Shown here piece by piece: positions 23,880 through 34,613 of a stretch of 64,000 nt of DNA; the stretch's first letter is position 1; every line of letters starts with the position of its first letter. A program made the translations under genes and the position numbers. The stretch is from NCBI GenBank assembly GCA_950295325.1, contig OX485804.1, forward strand, positions 19,220,001 through 19,284,000, in the 5' to 3' direction. The stretch is from Polytrichum commune. Its lineage: Eukaryota; Streptophyta; Polytrichopsida; Polytrichales; Polytrichaceae. The notes beneath the pieces are model-generated. The model saw only the letters and a program-made list of their open reading frames with translations. It was not told the origin of the DNA and ran no database searches.

Positions 23880-24190
23880 GAACACATGTTTATTGGTATG
23901 ATCAGTTGTAGGTTGCGTCCAACCCTAAATCTCCGCGGTCCAATGTGTCCATCGAGTTGGAGCGTTTCTACGCCATGCCTAGAAATGTTAGATAATCCAC
24001 TTCATCGTATTCAAATTCTTCATCTTATAATTTAGGCGCTCGACGGACTCCAAAATGTGTTATGGTGGGCCCATGTCCTGACCTTGGCTATTGTCGCGGG
24101 GCAGAGATTTTCATGAATGTTGAAGCGATGCTAGCAAAAGAATCGGCGGCAAAACAAAAAGATGTGGTCTCCAAGGCTAGGTAGGCCATC
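23880..24190 (+). pseudogene. Remnant of the second small gene, last part (paralogue of 41,120-41,434)
   Basis: STSSYSNSSSYNLGARRTP and GYCRGAEIFMNVEAMLAKE parallel YSTHHTTSYNSGARPDN and GYSRGPEIFRAMEAAKKKE at the end of the 41.1-kb exon. Frame changes occur. It shows that the region downstream of the phosphatase-like gene is part of the same duplicated unit and was once protein-coding. Confidence 0.6.
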
Positions 24191-24199
24191 GTAGGCGTA

Positions 24200-25560
24200 G
24201 ACATTGCGCATAAGCAAGATGATTGTAGGTCACACTATCCAATGGATGTGTGGCGTTAGTATGCTATTCATTTTACATGCCATACGTTGTATATTTTATT
24301 TGTAATAATATGAGTGTTATATGATTTCCCCTTAAATATGGTCTAATGTTTGGATTGTCCTACCTAAACCATCTAGATATGAGTTCTTAATTGGGTTCTT
24401 GATATGAACACCCACTTTAAAGTATTTGCATCTTAGAACATTCTCCAATATATGTGTGAATTTATCCATAATCTTATATTTGCAAATGTCTTAAAATTCC
24501 AAAAAATCCCAAATTAACAAATATAGTGTTAATTACGTGTTCAATATACCTACCTGCACACTACTTACACCGTCTTCTAAAATATGTAGACTTTTCTTGA
24601 AATGTGTTCTTTCAACATAAATTGCTTGGCTTTGTAGATCAACGTGTTTTCCAAATGTTTATGATTTTTTCCTTCACAAAATTCAAAATTAATATATAAT
24701 GTTGAATCACTTTCACTAACACCTATGCATGGTAACGGAGTTGTATATTTGACTGTGCTTGCGCCTTTGGCTAGTTAGGCCATGTCTCCCCTTTTGTCTT
24801 TGACACAACACAACAACCTAGCCACACATGCCGATGATGTGCCAAATGAGAAAAATATGATGAAAGACAAAGCCTCATCCTATTGAAAAAACATGGTTCC
24901 GGGCACTAGCGTACTAGATGGTCTTATAATCACCATTGATACATTATTTTTCACAAATGCATCCCCAACTTGATCATGCCATTGATGAAGAACATTTTCT
25001 GAAAAATGCTCTAATACCTAAAAAACATGAGCACACAAGGAATGGGAATCACCTAAATTTCTTCTTGCTTCAAGATAGATACTTCTCGCCCTCCAACTTG
25101 TAAGTGCATGATTTGAAAGTCCAAGGCATATTATAATCTTCTCTCATGCTTGGAGGGAACACTATATTCGTTAATCGGAGACTTTTGAAAGTCTCAAAAT
25201 TAAATATGCCCATAGTTTGGGATGCCAATATTGTGGGCATATAGAATATTGGGAACATCAAGAACATGATGATTTATAAATTCGCATGCGTAGAATATTA
25301 TCATTACTAAAAATAGAAAGTCTCAATTACAATGAAAACGTGTAGTCCATGTAAAAAATAACAATGGACTTTTAAAAACAAATTGTTTTTGTCATTTTAG
25401 AGTTTAGGGTGCCCATCCCAAAAGTAAGGGTCTTATAAAGTTGGATGACACATCCCAAACATATGCCACAATGGAATGTGACAAGTCTACTAAGTCTATT
25501 AAAAACCAAGCTTGCTAAGCTCACATGCCTCTCGCCATTAACTCCCACCTAGTATGTTAT
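24200..25560. other. AT-rich stretch with a dispersed repeat
   Basis: No gene seen. About 24,500-24,790 resembles 47,480-47,722 (same strand) and 59,060-59,290 (opposite strand), sharing AATTGCTTGGCTTTGTAGA and the CACAAAATTCAAA block. This is a dispersed AT-rich repeat family. Confidence 0.45.
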
Positions 25561-25562
25561 GT

Positions 25563-28500
25563 TTACCCATCTCCATTTTCCGCTTCATATCCATTGTCCG
25601 AGTCATTTTCCGCAGCTGCAATACGTGCCAAATTGTCCTTGGCAAAATCTATATGTTTTTGGGGGATGGTCATTGATTCTGTTTTGGAACCTTTGCGCGG
25701 CTTCCAAGCACAAAGTATAGTATCCGTGTTTATCCAAACCGGTTTGTACGCTGAGTCCATTGTCCACTTGAAATTGTTTTTGGTGTCCCAACCTAAATAA
25801 GTGCGAAGCACGTTCTGGTCTTTAGTGCTTGGACGGCAATATTCCACCTCAATTTGACGAAAGTTGGGGCTAGTTCGAACAAAATTGGGTGAAGACAATG
25901 CTTTCACCAACCAAATTGGTTTGGGATGCTCCTCATCCCCAACTCGTACGAGCACCATATAACCTTCGTGGCAATCAACCCCAACACGAAACGACGGTGC
26001 CGGTCGATTGCGGGCAGGGCCAACGTAATGTTCATCCATTGCGAACTCTTCACGAACGTCTCCATTGCTAAAAAACATGGTGTCGGACTCGACAACCGTC
26101 AAACGACTTTGTGGCCAAAACCCTTGTGTCAAAGTCGTACGGGTGTCGCCATCAACTGTCACTAGTGCCGAGCGAATGCGATCCCAATATAAAATCAATG
26201 GTTCATGAGTATCTCTAACACGTCTAGTGATGTCCTCCTCACACAACTCCTTCCAATATTTAATGAATCCGGATATGCCTTTGATGATCTCCGGTCCATT
26301 CCTCATGGGGTCGGGTTTACAAGGCTTTGGATCCCCATCCGGGAGCAAACATTTCCCATCATTGTCTTGACGCCATACTAGTATACCATCATCCGGGCCC
26401 CAATTAGGAGATGTGCACAAAAGCTTGAATTGCATGGCCGGGAGACCATCATCCCTTATATAGAATCGGAATTGTTGTCTTTTGGTGTGTCCCACCAAAC
26501 GGTCCCCTCCTTTCAACATGTATGGCTTGATGAAGGCCTTAAAATCTGGTACTTCCTCGATCATGTGCGGAATCACCGGCATATGGTCCAAATCCATATA
26601 CGATTTCATAAGAAGTGGTATGGTTGGAAAATCTTCCTCATGCAACTTCATGCTCCACCATCCGAAGGACGCATCAATGTCGTCATGTGTGTGTCCCACC
26701 ATCAAGAAAGACACAAACACCTCCTTGAAGATACCTTTTGCCACAAGCAAAGACCAAAAACAAAATACGTATCGACATTTGTTGTCCTTTGCGCAATTAT
26801 CAAGTTGAACGTGGAGAGTTGGAGGCAAAGGTTTTGCACAAATAGGCTCTCCGGATGCTTCCGGCAATGACGACATACAAACCTCCTTACCCGCAAGCAC
26901 TGCCTCATAAAGGGGTGTCGTTCCACACCCATCAAACAATGCACGTGAAGACTGTATCGGCGGTTTCTCTAGATCGCGCAAGAGTTTTGCAAATGAACCC
27001 ACCGTGTGGTTAGCATCGCCAGGGTAAAAATCCAAACCATAATGGGCATATTTTACGTCCCCATGGCCGTGGGCAATCATACCTATAAAAAACAAACGAT
27101 GGGTTAATCTCCAAAAAAAATGAAGAGACCACTAAAGTAGAACATTTGGAAAAACCACCCAATAAAATAGGATTTAGGGTGAATATAGGTTTGTTATGCC
27201 ATACAAACTTGTTACAGATACGGGTAACTTGAAAAAACCATTCGTGGCCTTTATTTTGCGAGCATAACAAGGGCATACGGTCTTCGAGTGGTCCATTTTA
27301 TCATGGATAATTGTTAGAACCTCTGTAGGCCTCATTATGGATAGAGCACGGTTCTTGTAGTAATCTTGACGGTGAGCCTCTTGGTTGTTGACATGTTCAA
27401 TATATTTTGCCTGATGCCTGGTATGAGACTCAGTACCTATGGGGTGGGCATCTCGAAGACCTTTGTATTTTTCACACGTCGTGCACCTTGCGAATTTGTC
27501 ACCAGGTCTCTTCAAAATATATTCAGCAAATTGTTGGTTTTTAATGACACTCAACTTGGACAAAGAAATGGGTCCACAACCCACTATGCGACCCACTTCG
27601 TTGATATCCGTTAATATGTTCTTCCATTTTGTGCCCGTGGGCAACACCATTTGAACAACTTTCTCCCCTGTCGACAATGTCCTCGTCTTGTGGGGCATTG
27701 CATCGGCCAATGGCACTATGATCGTGGAGAGTGTGGCGGAGGCTTGGAGTGTAGACTCCCTAGGTTTCTTTGTGCCCGCATTGCCATGAAATCGAGAGTG
27801 ACGACCCAATGATGAATACTTTCTAAACCTATAAAAGTCAGCCTTGGAGACGGCATGAATGGTATACCATGCGGTACAACATACTTCCACATTCTCGAGG
27901 GTCACCACCTTATGGCCATGCACATCAAGGTGCAAATTTCTATGGACCTCGAGTTTCTTTGCTGATCTCATACGAAAATCCGCAAGCCACATCTCCTGAC
28001 GCAAAGACTTAATTTTTTCGCGGGGGAAAAATTGGCAACATTTTTTTGCACAACAGTCCTTGGCGGACACGAGACGGATAGAATCGTCTCCTATTATGCG
28101 ATCCCGTCGACGCTCTTTATCATCAGGAGGCGTGCGGCTAGAATCATATCTACGGAGGCCTTTGCGAGGACGAGTGTTGGAAACCAAGGTTGATTGAATT
28201 TGCTCATGCCGTCGCCTATGATCCCACAAGCTTACTTCTTCATGGAGAACCCGACGAAGGGACCATCGGCGCAATGAAAACCTCCAAGTCACAGGGACCT
28301 CAAGCGGAAGCAAAGAATTCAAGATGCACACCCCAACATCATGGAGACCAAGGGGATTGGCATCAACACATTCACGGGGATCGGAGTTTCTACATATGCC
28401 ATTTGCCACCGGGACACCTAGATCATTAAGTAGAACCACATCAAGGCCCACCCATTTCTCCCTACCATATCCTGCATACAAAGGAATGTCATCGTCGTCC

Positions 28501-28684
28501 ACACCGAAATGTAGAGAACTGTCGTGCACTTGAAAAGAATCATGAGAGGATGTACGCAATGACACACCCTCCACTTTGTGTTGTCAAAACTACCCGCGGA
28601 TGAGGATGAAATTTCACATTCACGAACGGAGGACGACATGTCTGTTGACAACTCCAGAGAACTACCATCCACATGCATCGCCAT
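25563..28684 (-). CDS. DUF7869-type transposase-like protein, about 1,000 residues, one or two introns
   Basis: Two long minus-strand frames (28,574-27,174 and 27,095-25,563) join across an intron of about 100-150 bases near 27,080-27,230. FFKLPVSVT ends the first part and GMIAHGHGDVKYAHYGLD begins the second. The N-terminal part has a Cys-rich motif (CCAKKCCQFFP) and FARCTTCEKY. The C-terminal part has LHVQLDNCAKDNKCRYVFCF and FLMVGHTHDDIDASFG, the conserved core of the DUF7869 family; its Asp residues and RNase-H-like spacing suggest a DDE-type nuclease. The last residues are acidic. A start at the ATG at 28,684 (MAMHVDGSSLELSTDMSS) needs a frame change or intron at about 28,575; the downstream frame has no nearby ATG. 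The exact intron border was not settled. It is probably part of a mobile element. Its 5' flank is the ACGAACG palindrome array. Confidence 0.65.
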
Positions 28685-28794
28685 CCCACCTACAAAAACC
28701 AAAGGCACCAGGAGACCCAAACGTAAACTAAAGAATGATAGCCAACATGGACGACATTCAACGCAGTATGTCAAATCAGTCAAGTTCTAAATAC

Positions 28795-30091
28795 CAACGT
28801 CCGTTCGTATACGACTGCAATAGTGAATGTGCCTATGTGTGGAAGTCAATAACTTAGAAAGCCTTTCAAAGTGCTATCATATTGATCGCTGATGGAATTT
28901 ACGAAAGTGCGTTCGTTAATTACAGACCATCGACTTGCATGAGCAGAACGTGCAAGTTTTTTATACGAACGTACGTTCGTATAGCATAGGATGAATGAGT
29001 TTGGGTATAAAGGTTTATAAACGAGGAGTTTTTTCTGGAAACCAGTACAGAACTCGCATGTTGTATTAACGACCAAAATTTGTAAACCACAACTATCCCG
29101 AATTTCGAAGAGTATATCGGGACAAAACAAATAGCATGTTTACGAACGCACGTTCGTAAAACCACAGAAATCACTATCTGCAGGTGTACACCAGGAAATC
29201 ATAGATGGCGTACTTACGAACGCACGTTCGTAAATGAACAACCATTATATTTATAATTGCACATACATAAAAGCGTAGATGCCACATTTACGAACGCACG
29301 TTTGTAAATGAACCACCATTCGTATTGCAAATGATTGATATATATGTGTCACAACGTTGACTCTGGTATATTTTGGTAGTTACGAACGCACGTTCGTAAA
29401 CCCACAACATTGCGTCCGATCCAACTGTGCTACTGATGGGACCTCATACTTACGAACGCGCGTTCGTAAAACCATAGCAACCCCCATCTGAATGTATAAA
29501 CTAGGAAATCATAGATGACGTACTTACGAACGCACGTTCGTAAATGAACAACCATTATATTTATAATTGCACATACATAAAAACGTAGATGTCACATTTA
29601 CGAACGCACGTTCGTAAATGAACCACCATTCGCATTGTAAATGATTGATATACATGTGTCACAACGTCGACTCTGGTATACTTTGGTAGTTACGAACGCA
29701 CGTTCGTAAACCCACAACATTGCGTCTGATCCAACTGTGCTACTGATGGGACCTCATACTTACGAACGCACGTTCGTAAAACCACAGCAACCCCCATCTG
29801 AATGTATACACTAGGAAATCATAGATGGCGTACTTACGAACGCACGTTCGTAAATGAACAACCATTATATTTATAATTGTACATACATAAAAGTGTAGAT
29901 GCCACATTTACGAACGCACGTTCGTAAATGAACCACCATTCGCATTGCAAATGATTGATATACATATGTTACAACGTCGACTCAGGTATACTTTGGTAGT
30001 TACGAACGCACGTTCGTAAACCCACAACATTCCGTCCGATCCAACTGTGCTAGTGATGGGACCTCATACTTACGAACGCGCGTTCGTAAGT
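28795..30091. repeat. Palindrome array 1 (ACGAACGNNCGTTCGT), with 310-bp tandem units
   Basis: Sixteen copies are present. Two are eroded (28,795 and 28,899); the others are at 28,963, 29,139, 29,214, 29,285, 29,380, 29,450, 29,524, 29,595, 29,690, 29,760, 29,834, 29,905, 30,000 and 30,068. From 29,139 the sequence repeats with a 310-bp period for just over three units, four palindromes per unit. The core arms are TTACGAACG and CGTTCGTAA with a two-base spacer (CA, CG, TA). The array begins about 110 bp upstream of the DUF7869-type gene start. Confidence 0.9.
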
Positions 30092-30420
30092 ATCCGGTAT
30101 TTGCGGCGGTATATGCGGGATATGCTATGTCCTGTACCTGTGAGGAATACGGTTGGCGAACAGGAGGGTGGCTTGAGCGCGCTCCGACGACTCTCTAGAG
30201 CGCACACCTCCCGTCAGCCGCAGAAAAGAGCTCTCCCGTGGGGGGAAAAACTTTAAGTACCTCCCCCCGGTGGTTCAAAATCTCTTGGATGCTCTTTAAA
30301 AAGCGGATTCCCGCCCCCTACCTAGCCCTACCAATATGCCATTCCCGCCATGACCAATTATATAAATAGCATTTTGTATGCAACATGTATTGCATGCACG
30401 CACATTATATTGGAAAAAAA
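30092..30420 (+). promoter_or_regulatory. GC-rich segment followed by a TATA-like box
   Basis: The 250 bases after the array are GC-rich and unlike the surroundings. A frame open through the last palindrome continues to a stop at about 30,254 (RYLRRYMRDMLCPVPVRN), but I recognise no family. TATATAAATAG at about 30,357 is a good TATA box followed by TGCATGCA-like sequence. No gene start can be tied to it, so its role is uncertain. Confidence 0.25.
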
Positions 30421-30599
30421 TGTAAATCGGTCGCACACCTTAGATGTAACCAAGGTCTGAACCACCAAATCTATATATATATATATATATATATACATAT
30501 ATATGTTTCATGATATTTAAATATTATGAATTTTGACATAGAAGATTAAATGATTTGCAACCAAGGTGTGAAGTCCAAGTTAATTAACAATTCGTATCT

Positions 30600-30930
30600 A
30601 ATACAATAATGGTATATTTGGTAATTGGAGTCATTTAGTTGATTTTGAGACTATTTAAGAACGCACTTTAAATTTCAAATATGGACTTGTAATTACAAAC
30701 TAAAACTTTCATACGTATAGTTTCCAAATCGGATACACCTTATATTAGACATAAAGGCATTGAAGGGAACAAAATTATGAAACATAGTTACATGAAAATA
30801 TTTGCACATGAAATGAGAAATAGACCCCAAAGGAAGGGAACATACCGAGAATTAATGGAACTTGAATCAATTCAATGGAAATACCATCCATAACTCTTCT
30901 TAACCTTGATATATAAAAGAAACTAAATAT
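30600..30930 (-). repeat. Inverted partner of 41,480-41,790
   Basis: GATTTTGAGACTATTTAAG and the following 270 bases match the reverse complement of 41,480-41,790 at roughly 70 percent by eye. The two copies bracket the palindrome-bearing gene region 34-41 kb. In the right copy it is the sequence just after the last gene, so it could be a duplicated 3' flank rather than a TIR. Confidence 0.5.
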
Positions 30931-31334
30931 AGAAACTAAATTTATATCACTCAATAAGGTGGGAGTGGGACTCATGGACCCATGAACAGAAAATCATTGA
31001 CGCATGAATTAAGGGCCTAAGACATGCAAGTTATAATAATATTAAGTATGGATTGTGTGAACAAATTGTATAATAACTATTAAGTTATTATTTCATCAAA
31101 ACTCTTAAGTTTCAAGTTTTATTAATCACATAAACCAAATTTTTGTCTCAATTCAATTAATTTAGAATCTCCAAATGACAATCGGCATGATTCTCAATTA
31201 TTACGATTGATATGAATCGAATAAAGCAATTTCCAATCCATCGAACATCGGTAGATCATTTTGACATGCCCATAGATCACAACATGGCCACATACAAGAC
31301 TACCATGTAAGATACAAAGATGCAGGGATGTAGA

Positions 31335-31388
31335 GTTTAGGGTTGGTGATAGTGTTTAGGGTTTAGGGTTTAGGGTTTAGGGTTTAGT
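31335..31388. repeat. Interstitial telomere-like repeat (TTTAGGG)n
   Basis: About six TTTAGGG units, some imperfect, lie in AT-rich DNA. This is the plant-type telomere unit. A shorter CCCTAAA run is at 34,166-34,190. Confidence 0.8.
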
Positions 31389-31389
31389 G

Positions 31390-32970
31390 TATTCGACCAC
31401 GTGGCTGCAATGCACAAGTTCAATCTAAAATGTCCTCAAATGAATGACGATAAACAAAATTCAAGCATGTTTACTAAGTTATTGAAGTTAATGTGATAGA
31501 CGCATCCATTACATATAGGGTTTACAAATCATGAATTTAATGTGAACTCATTACTTATACATTCAAGTCGTTATAAGTGTTACATATTGTAGAATGTTTC
31601 AGTCAATTAATACTTAAGTTGAATTATATATACTATCGTTTATGCTTTTTTTGTATTAAACCTTAGGGTCCTAGTTTTAAAAACAATTAGTGTTAATTCT
31701 ATAAATGTTCATGGTTTAGGGTTTTAGTTGTACAAGTGTTACTTGTACATTTTGTATAGTTGTTCTTTTTTAAACCCCCCCACCGAAGGCTGATTTTTCA
31801 CAAAGGTTTTGCCCGTCCACGTCCAAAAACCTTGAATTGAAAGGCAAAAAAAATTGCAACCCGTCCCAAAACCGGTAATTATTTCTAAACCAACCCGTCC
31901 ATGGAAAGGTTAAAGAAAAAACAACCCGTCCCAAAACAGGGAATTTCTAAACCAACCCGTCCATGAAAAGGTTAAAGAGAAAAACCAATTAATAAAGATA
32001 AACCGAAAGATGTTGGCATGTGATTGGTTGCACTTGGAAACAATAGGATCTTGCTTCAATGCCATCAATACTATGTCTTTTTGCTAATTTCAGCTGCCAC
32101 CACCAGCATTCCCTCCACGACATTGCCCCCCCCCCATTTTTTCCATTTGAGTTTTGAAGCTCTTCCCATCGAGCAGGTATTGAAGCTCTTCCCATTAACA
32201 AATATAAGTTAGTTAGGTATCTCTTACACACATTCTTTCTATATCTTTTGGGCATGAGGGATTATGAGGTTTTGGGTGAAGGATTTGATTTATTTTTTTG
32301 GAACAAGAACTGGTAGGCTTCGCGGTCGAGGAGATTCAACCTACCTTTTTTGTCATGCACTGCAATATGTGAGAGGGGTTTTCCTAAACAAAACCTAATC
32401 AAAATCATCTACGTACTAGTTTGAAGTTAGAAACTTTAGAAGCTTTGATGCGCATTTCATGTGCAAATATTCCAGTTGAAAACATAAATTGGAATGCAGT
32501 GATGCTTGTTTGGAGAAACATGAAGGATAGGAGAATTCATCCACTTCTTTGAAGGGTAAGTAGGTATTTATTTTAATTTTTTTGATCATATTCATATATA
32601 ATGATTCTTATTCAATTGCTAAGTGTACCTTCAATTATAATCTTTGACATTATGTTAAAAAGGTTCTAAATTTTGTGGTTGATGAATTAATGTATGCAGG
32701 TGAATCATGCACTTCAATTTGATATTTTGATTGGGTATTAGTGCTTTGATTGCATTATGCTTATATTCACATGTCATATATGACATAATGATATTTATAC
32801 CATTTATGTTTTTGAGACAAAAATTATAAAAACATTATTTTTAGAACCCATCCAAAATAAATTTGAAATGTCCAAAAACCAGTTCATTTTCTAAGAACCC
32901 GTCCACTGGAAATGATTTTTTTTAATGAACATGTCCCTAGACATGTTAGGGACCTTGTGAAAAACCACCA
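31390..32970. other. AT-rich non-coding stretch with AACCCGTCC repeats
   Basis: No gene seen. AACCCGTCC-type words recur at 31,858, 31,890, 31,923, 31,955 and 32,897, and GAAGCTCTTCCCAT is duplicated at about 32,155 and 32,182. This looks like an eroded repeat. Confidence 0.35.
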
Positions 32971-32974
32971 CTGC

Positions 32975-33175
32975 CCCTACCCCCCTTCATCTACCCATAT
33001 CTACCCATCCCATCCCATCCCCACCCATGTCCCCTCCCCCCATCCCATCCCACCTATCCCCCTCACACCCTCCCATCCCCACCCATCTCCCCTCCCCATC
33101 CCCACCCATCCCCCTCTCCTCATCCCTTCCCATCTCCCATGCTCATCCCTTCCCATCCCATCCATGTTAAGCGCG
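32975..33175. repeat. Pyrimidine-rich CCCATCCC simple repeat
   Basis: Two hundred bases consist almost only of C, T and A in words such as CCCATCCC and CCCCACCCATC. The minus strand is therefore G-rich with many GGG runs, capable of quadruplex formation. It lies just upstream of the GC-rich leader of the 34.6-kb gene. Confidence 0.8.
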
Positions 33176-33740
33176 GTCCAGTGGAGGGATGCCACATGGC
33201 AGCCGCAGGGAAACCCTAGCGGTGCCGGCTACCTCCCCGCGCCCCTCCTCCTCATTCTCATTCCCAGCAGAGAGAGGAGGAGCGAAGTAGAGCGGAGCGA
33301 AGCTCTGGCGAAATTTAGAATGCTTTAGTTTATGTGTTTTTTTCGCATCTTAGGAGTCGCATATTTCTCTTCAGTTTGGAACGAATCTGATTAGAGAGCT
33401 TCAGAGTTGTGCGCATCAGGAGTAGAGAGCTTGTGAGCTTGTGCAGGTTGCAAGCTTTCTTTTTTTTGTTGTTTTTGTGAGCTTCATAGTTGCAAGTTCG
33501 GAGAAGACAGCTTGCTAGGTGACAGCTTGAAGTTTGTAGGCTTCAGAGTTGCAAGCTGTGTTTTAGTGGTTGTTTTTGTGAGCTTGATAGTTGCAAGCTT
33601 GGAAGAAGGAAGCTTGATGGTTGCAAGATTGCAATTTCAGTGCACATGAGTAGTTGCTAGGGTTTAGGTCTCATTCAATTGCATACAAGGAGTGTTCCAA
33701 AATTTTCAGCAAGAAGAAACAAGGTCAAGCACATTGCAAT
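33176..33740 (+). promoter_or_regulatory. Probable promoter and 5' leader of the 34.6-kb gene
   Basis: A GC-rich block (33,176-33,310) gives way to a leader with repeated AGTTGCAAG/GCTTG words (33,420-33,640). AATGTGAGTGAAG at about 33,737 could be a leader-intron donor, paired with acceptor TTTTGCAG at 34,613 directly before the ATG. If so, palindrome array 2 lies in the 5' intron. No TATA box is clear. Confidence 0.35.
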
Positions 33741-34012
33741 GTGAGTGAAGTAATCCTTCTAAACTCGCTTCCCAAACATTCTGAATTTCTGCATTGTTGA
33801 ATTCCATGGGTTTTGTTTGTATTGTCAACTTCTTTAGCATGAGATCTGGCATGTTGTGTATGCTTTATGAATTCTGCACTGATTTGGTTTGAGTATCCTG
33901 GTTCTAATCCAGTGTTGCAGGCACGAACGCAAGCATTCTTCAGAGCTGAAGTGTATACGTATACGTATACATATACATACACGTACATGTACGGACAGAA
34001 CGCTCTCAAGAA

Positions 34013-34580
34013 GTTCACATTTACGAACGAGCGTTCGTAAATGTGAACACAACCTGCAAACCAGAGCTGTTGTGACCCCTCCCAGTCCATATGTTTACGA
34101 ACGCACGTTCGTAAACACGCAACCCATCCTCTTTTCATGTGTTTACGAACGCGCGTTCGTAAACACCCACCCCTAAACCCCTAAACCCCTAAATTTTACG
34201 AACGCACGTTCGTAAACAAGGAATACATAATAGTCTGAGTATTTACGAACGCACGTTCGTAAGCACATAATCCCTGCCCATACCTCATTATACGAACGAG
34301 CGTTCGTAAATGACTGCCTTGTGCCCGTCAAAAGATTTACGAACGTGCGTTCGTAAACACATGTTGAACAAATTGAAGATATAAATCAGTATAAGTCACA
34401 ACAGAACAAAATAATATAAACACATTGGTATTTAAAACACGCAAACATCTAAAGCCAAAAGAACAGCCTCTCAAACAGAACACATTTACGAACGTACGTT
34501 CGTAAATATCTCAACAACTATTGTTCAAAATATTTGAAAATTGTAGAACTCTGTCTGCTAAATACGAACGCTCGCTCGTA
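34013..34580. repeat. Palindrome array 2, nine copies upstream of the ParB/methyltransferase-like gene
   Basis: Copies start at 34,013, 34,093, 34,139, 34,195, 34,243, 34,291, 34,336, 34,484 and (eroded) 34,562. Spacing is irregular and the spacers are unrelated, unlike array 1. At 34,013-34,048 complementarity extends to 17-base arms (GTTCACAT outside the core). At 34,139-34,166 it extends through GTGTTTACG...CGTAAACAC. Spacer dinucleotides include AG, CA, CG, TG and TA. Confidence 0.9.
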
Positions 34581-34613
34581 AATACGATCCTGACTACCTA
34601 TGTTGTTTTGCAG

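Noticed and set aside
28963-30091. CRISPR-like array of regularly spaced palindromes
   Set aside because: The spacers themselves repeat every 310 bases, the sites also occur singly in introns and exons, and the DNA is eukaryotic.
31335-31388. True chromosome end
   Set aside because: Only about six units, with ordinary sequence on both sides.
34521-34613. Upstream extension of the 34.6-kb reading frame
   Set aside because: A strong splice acceptor (TTTTGCAG) ends at 34,613 and the extension is translated palindrome and intron.
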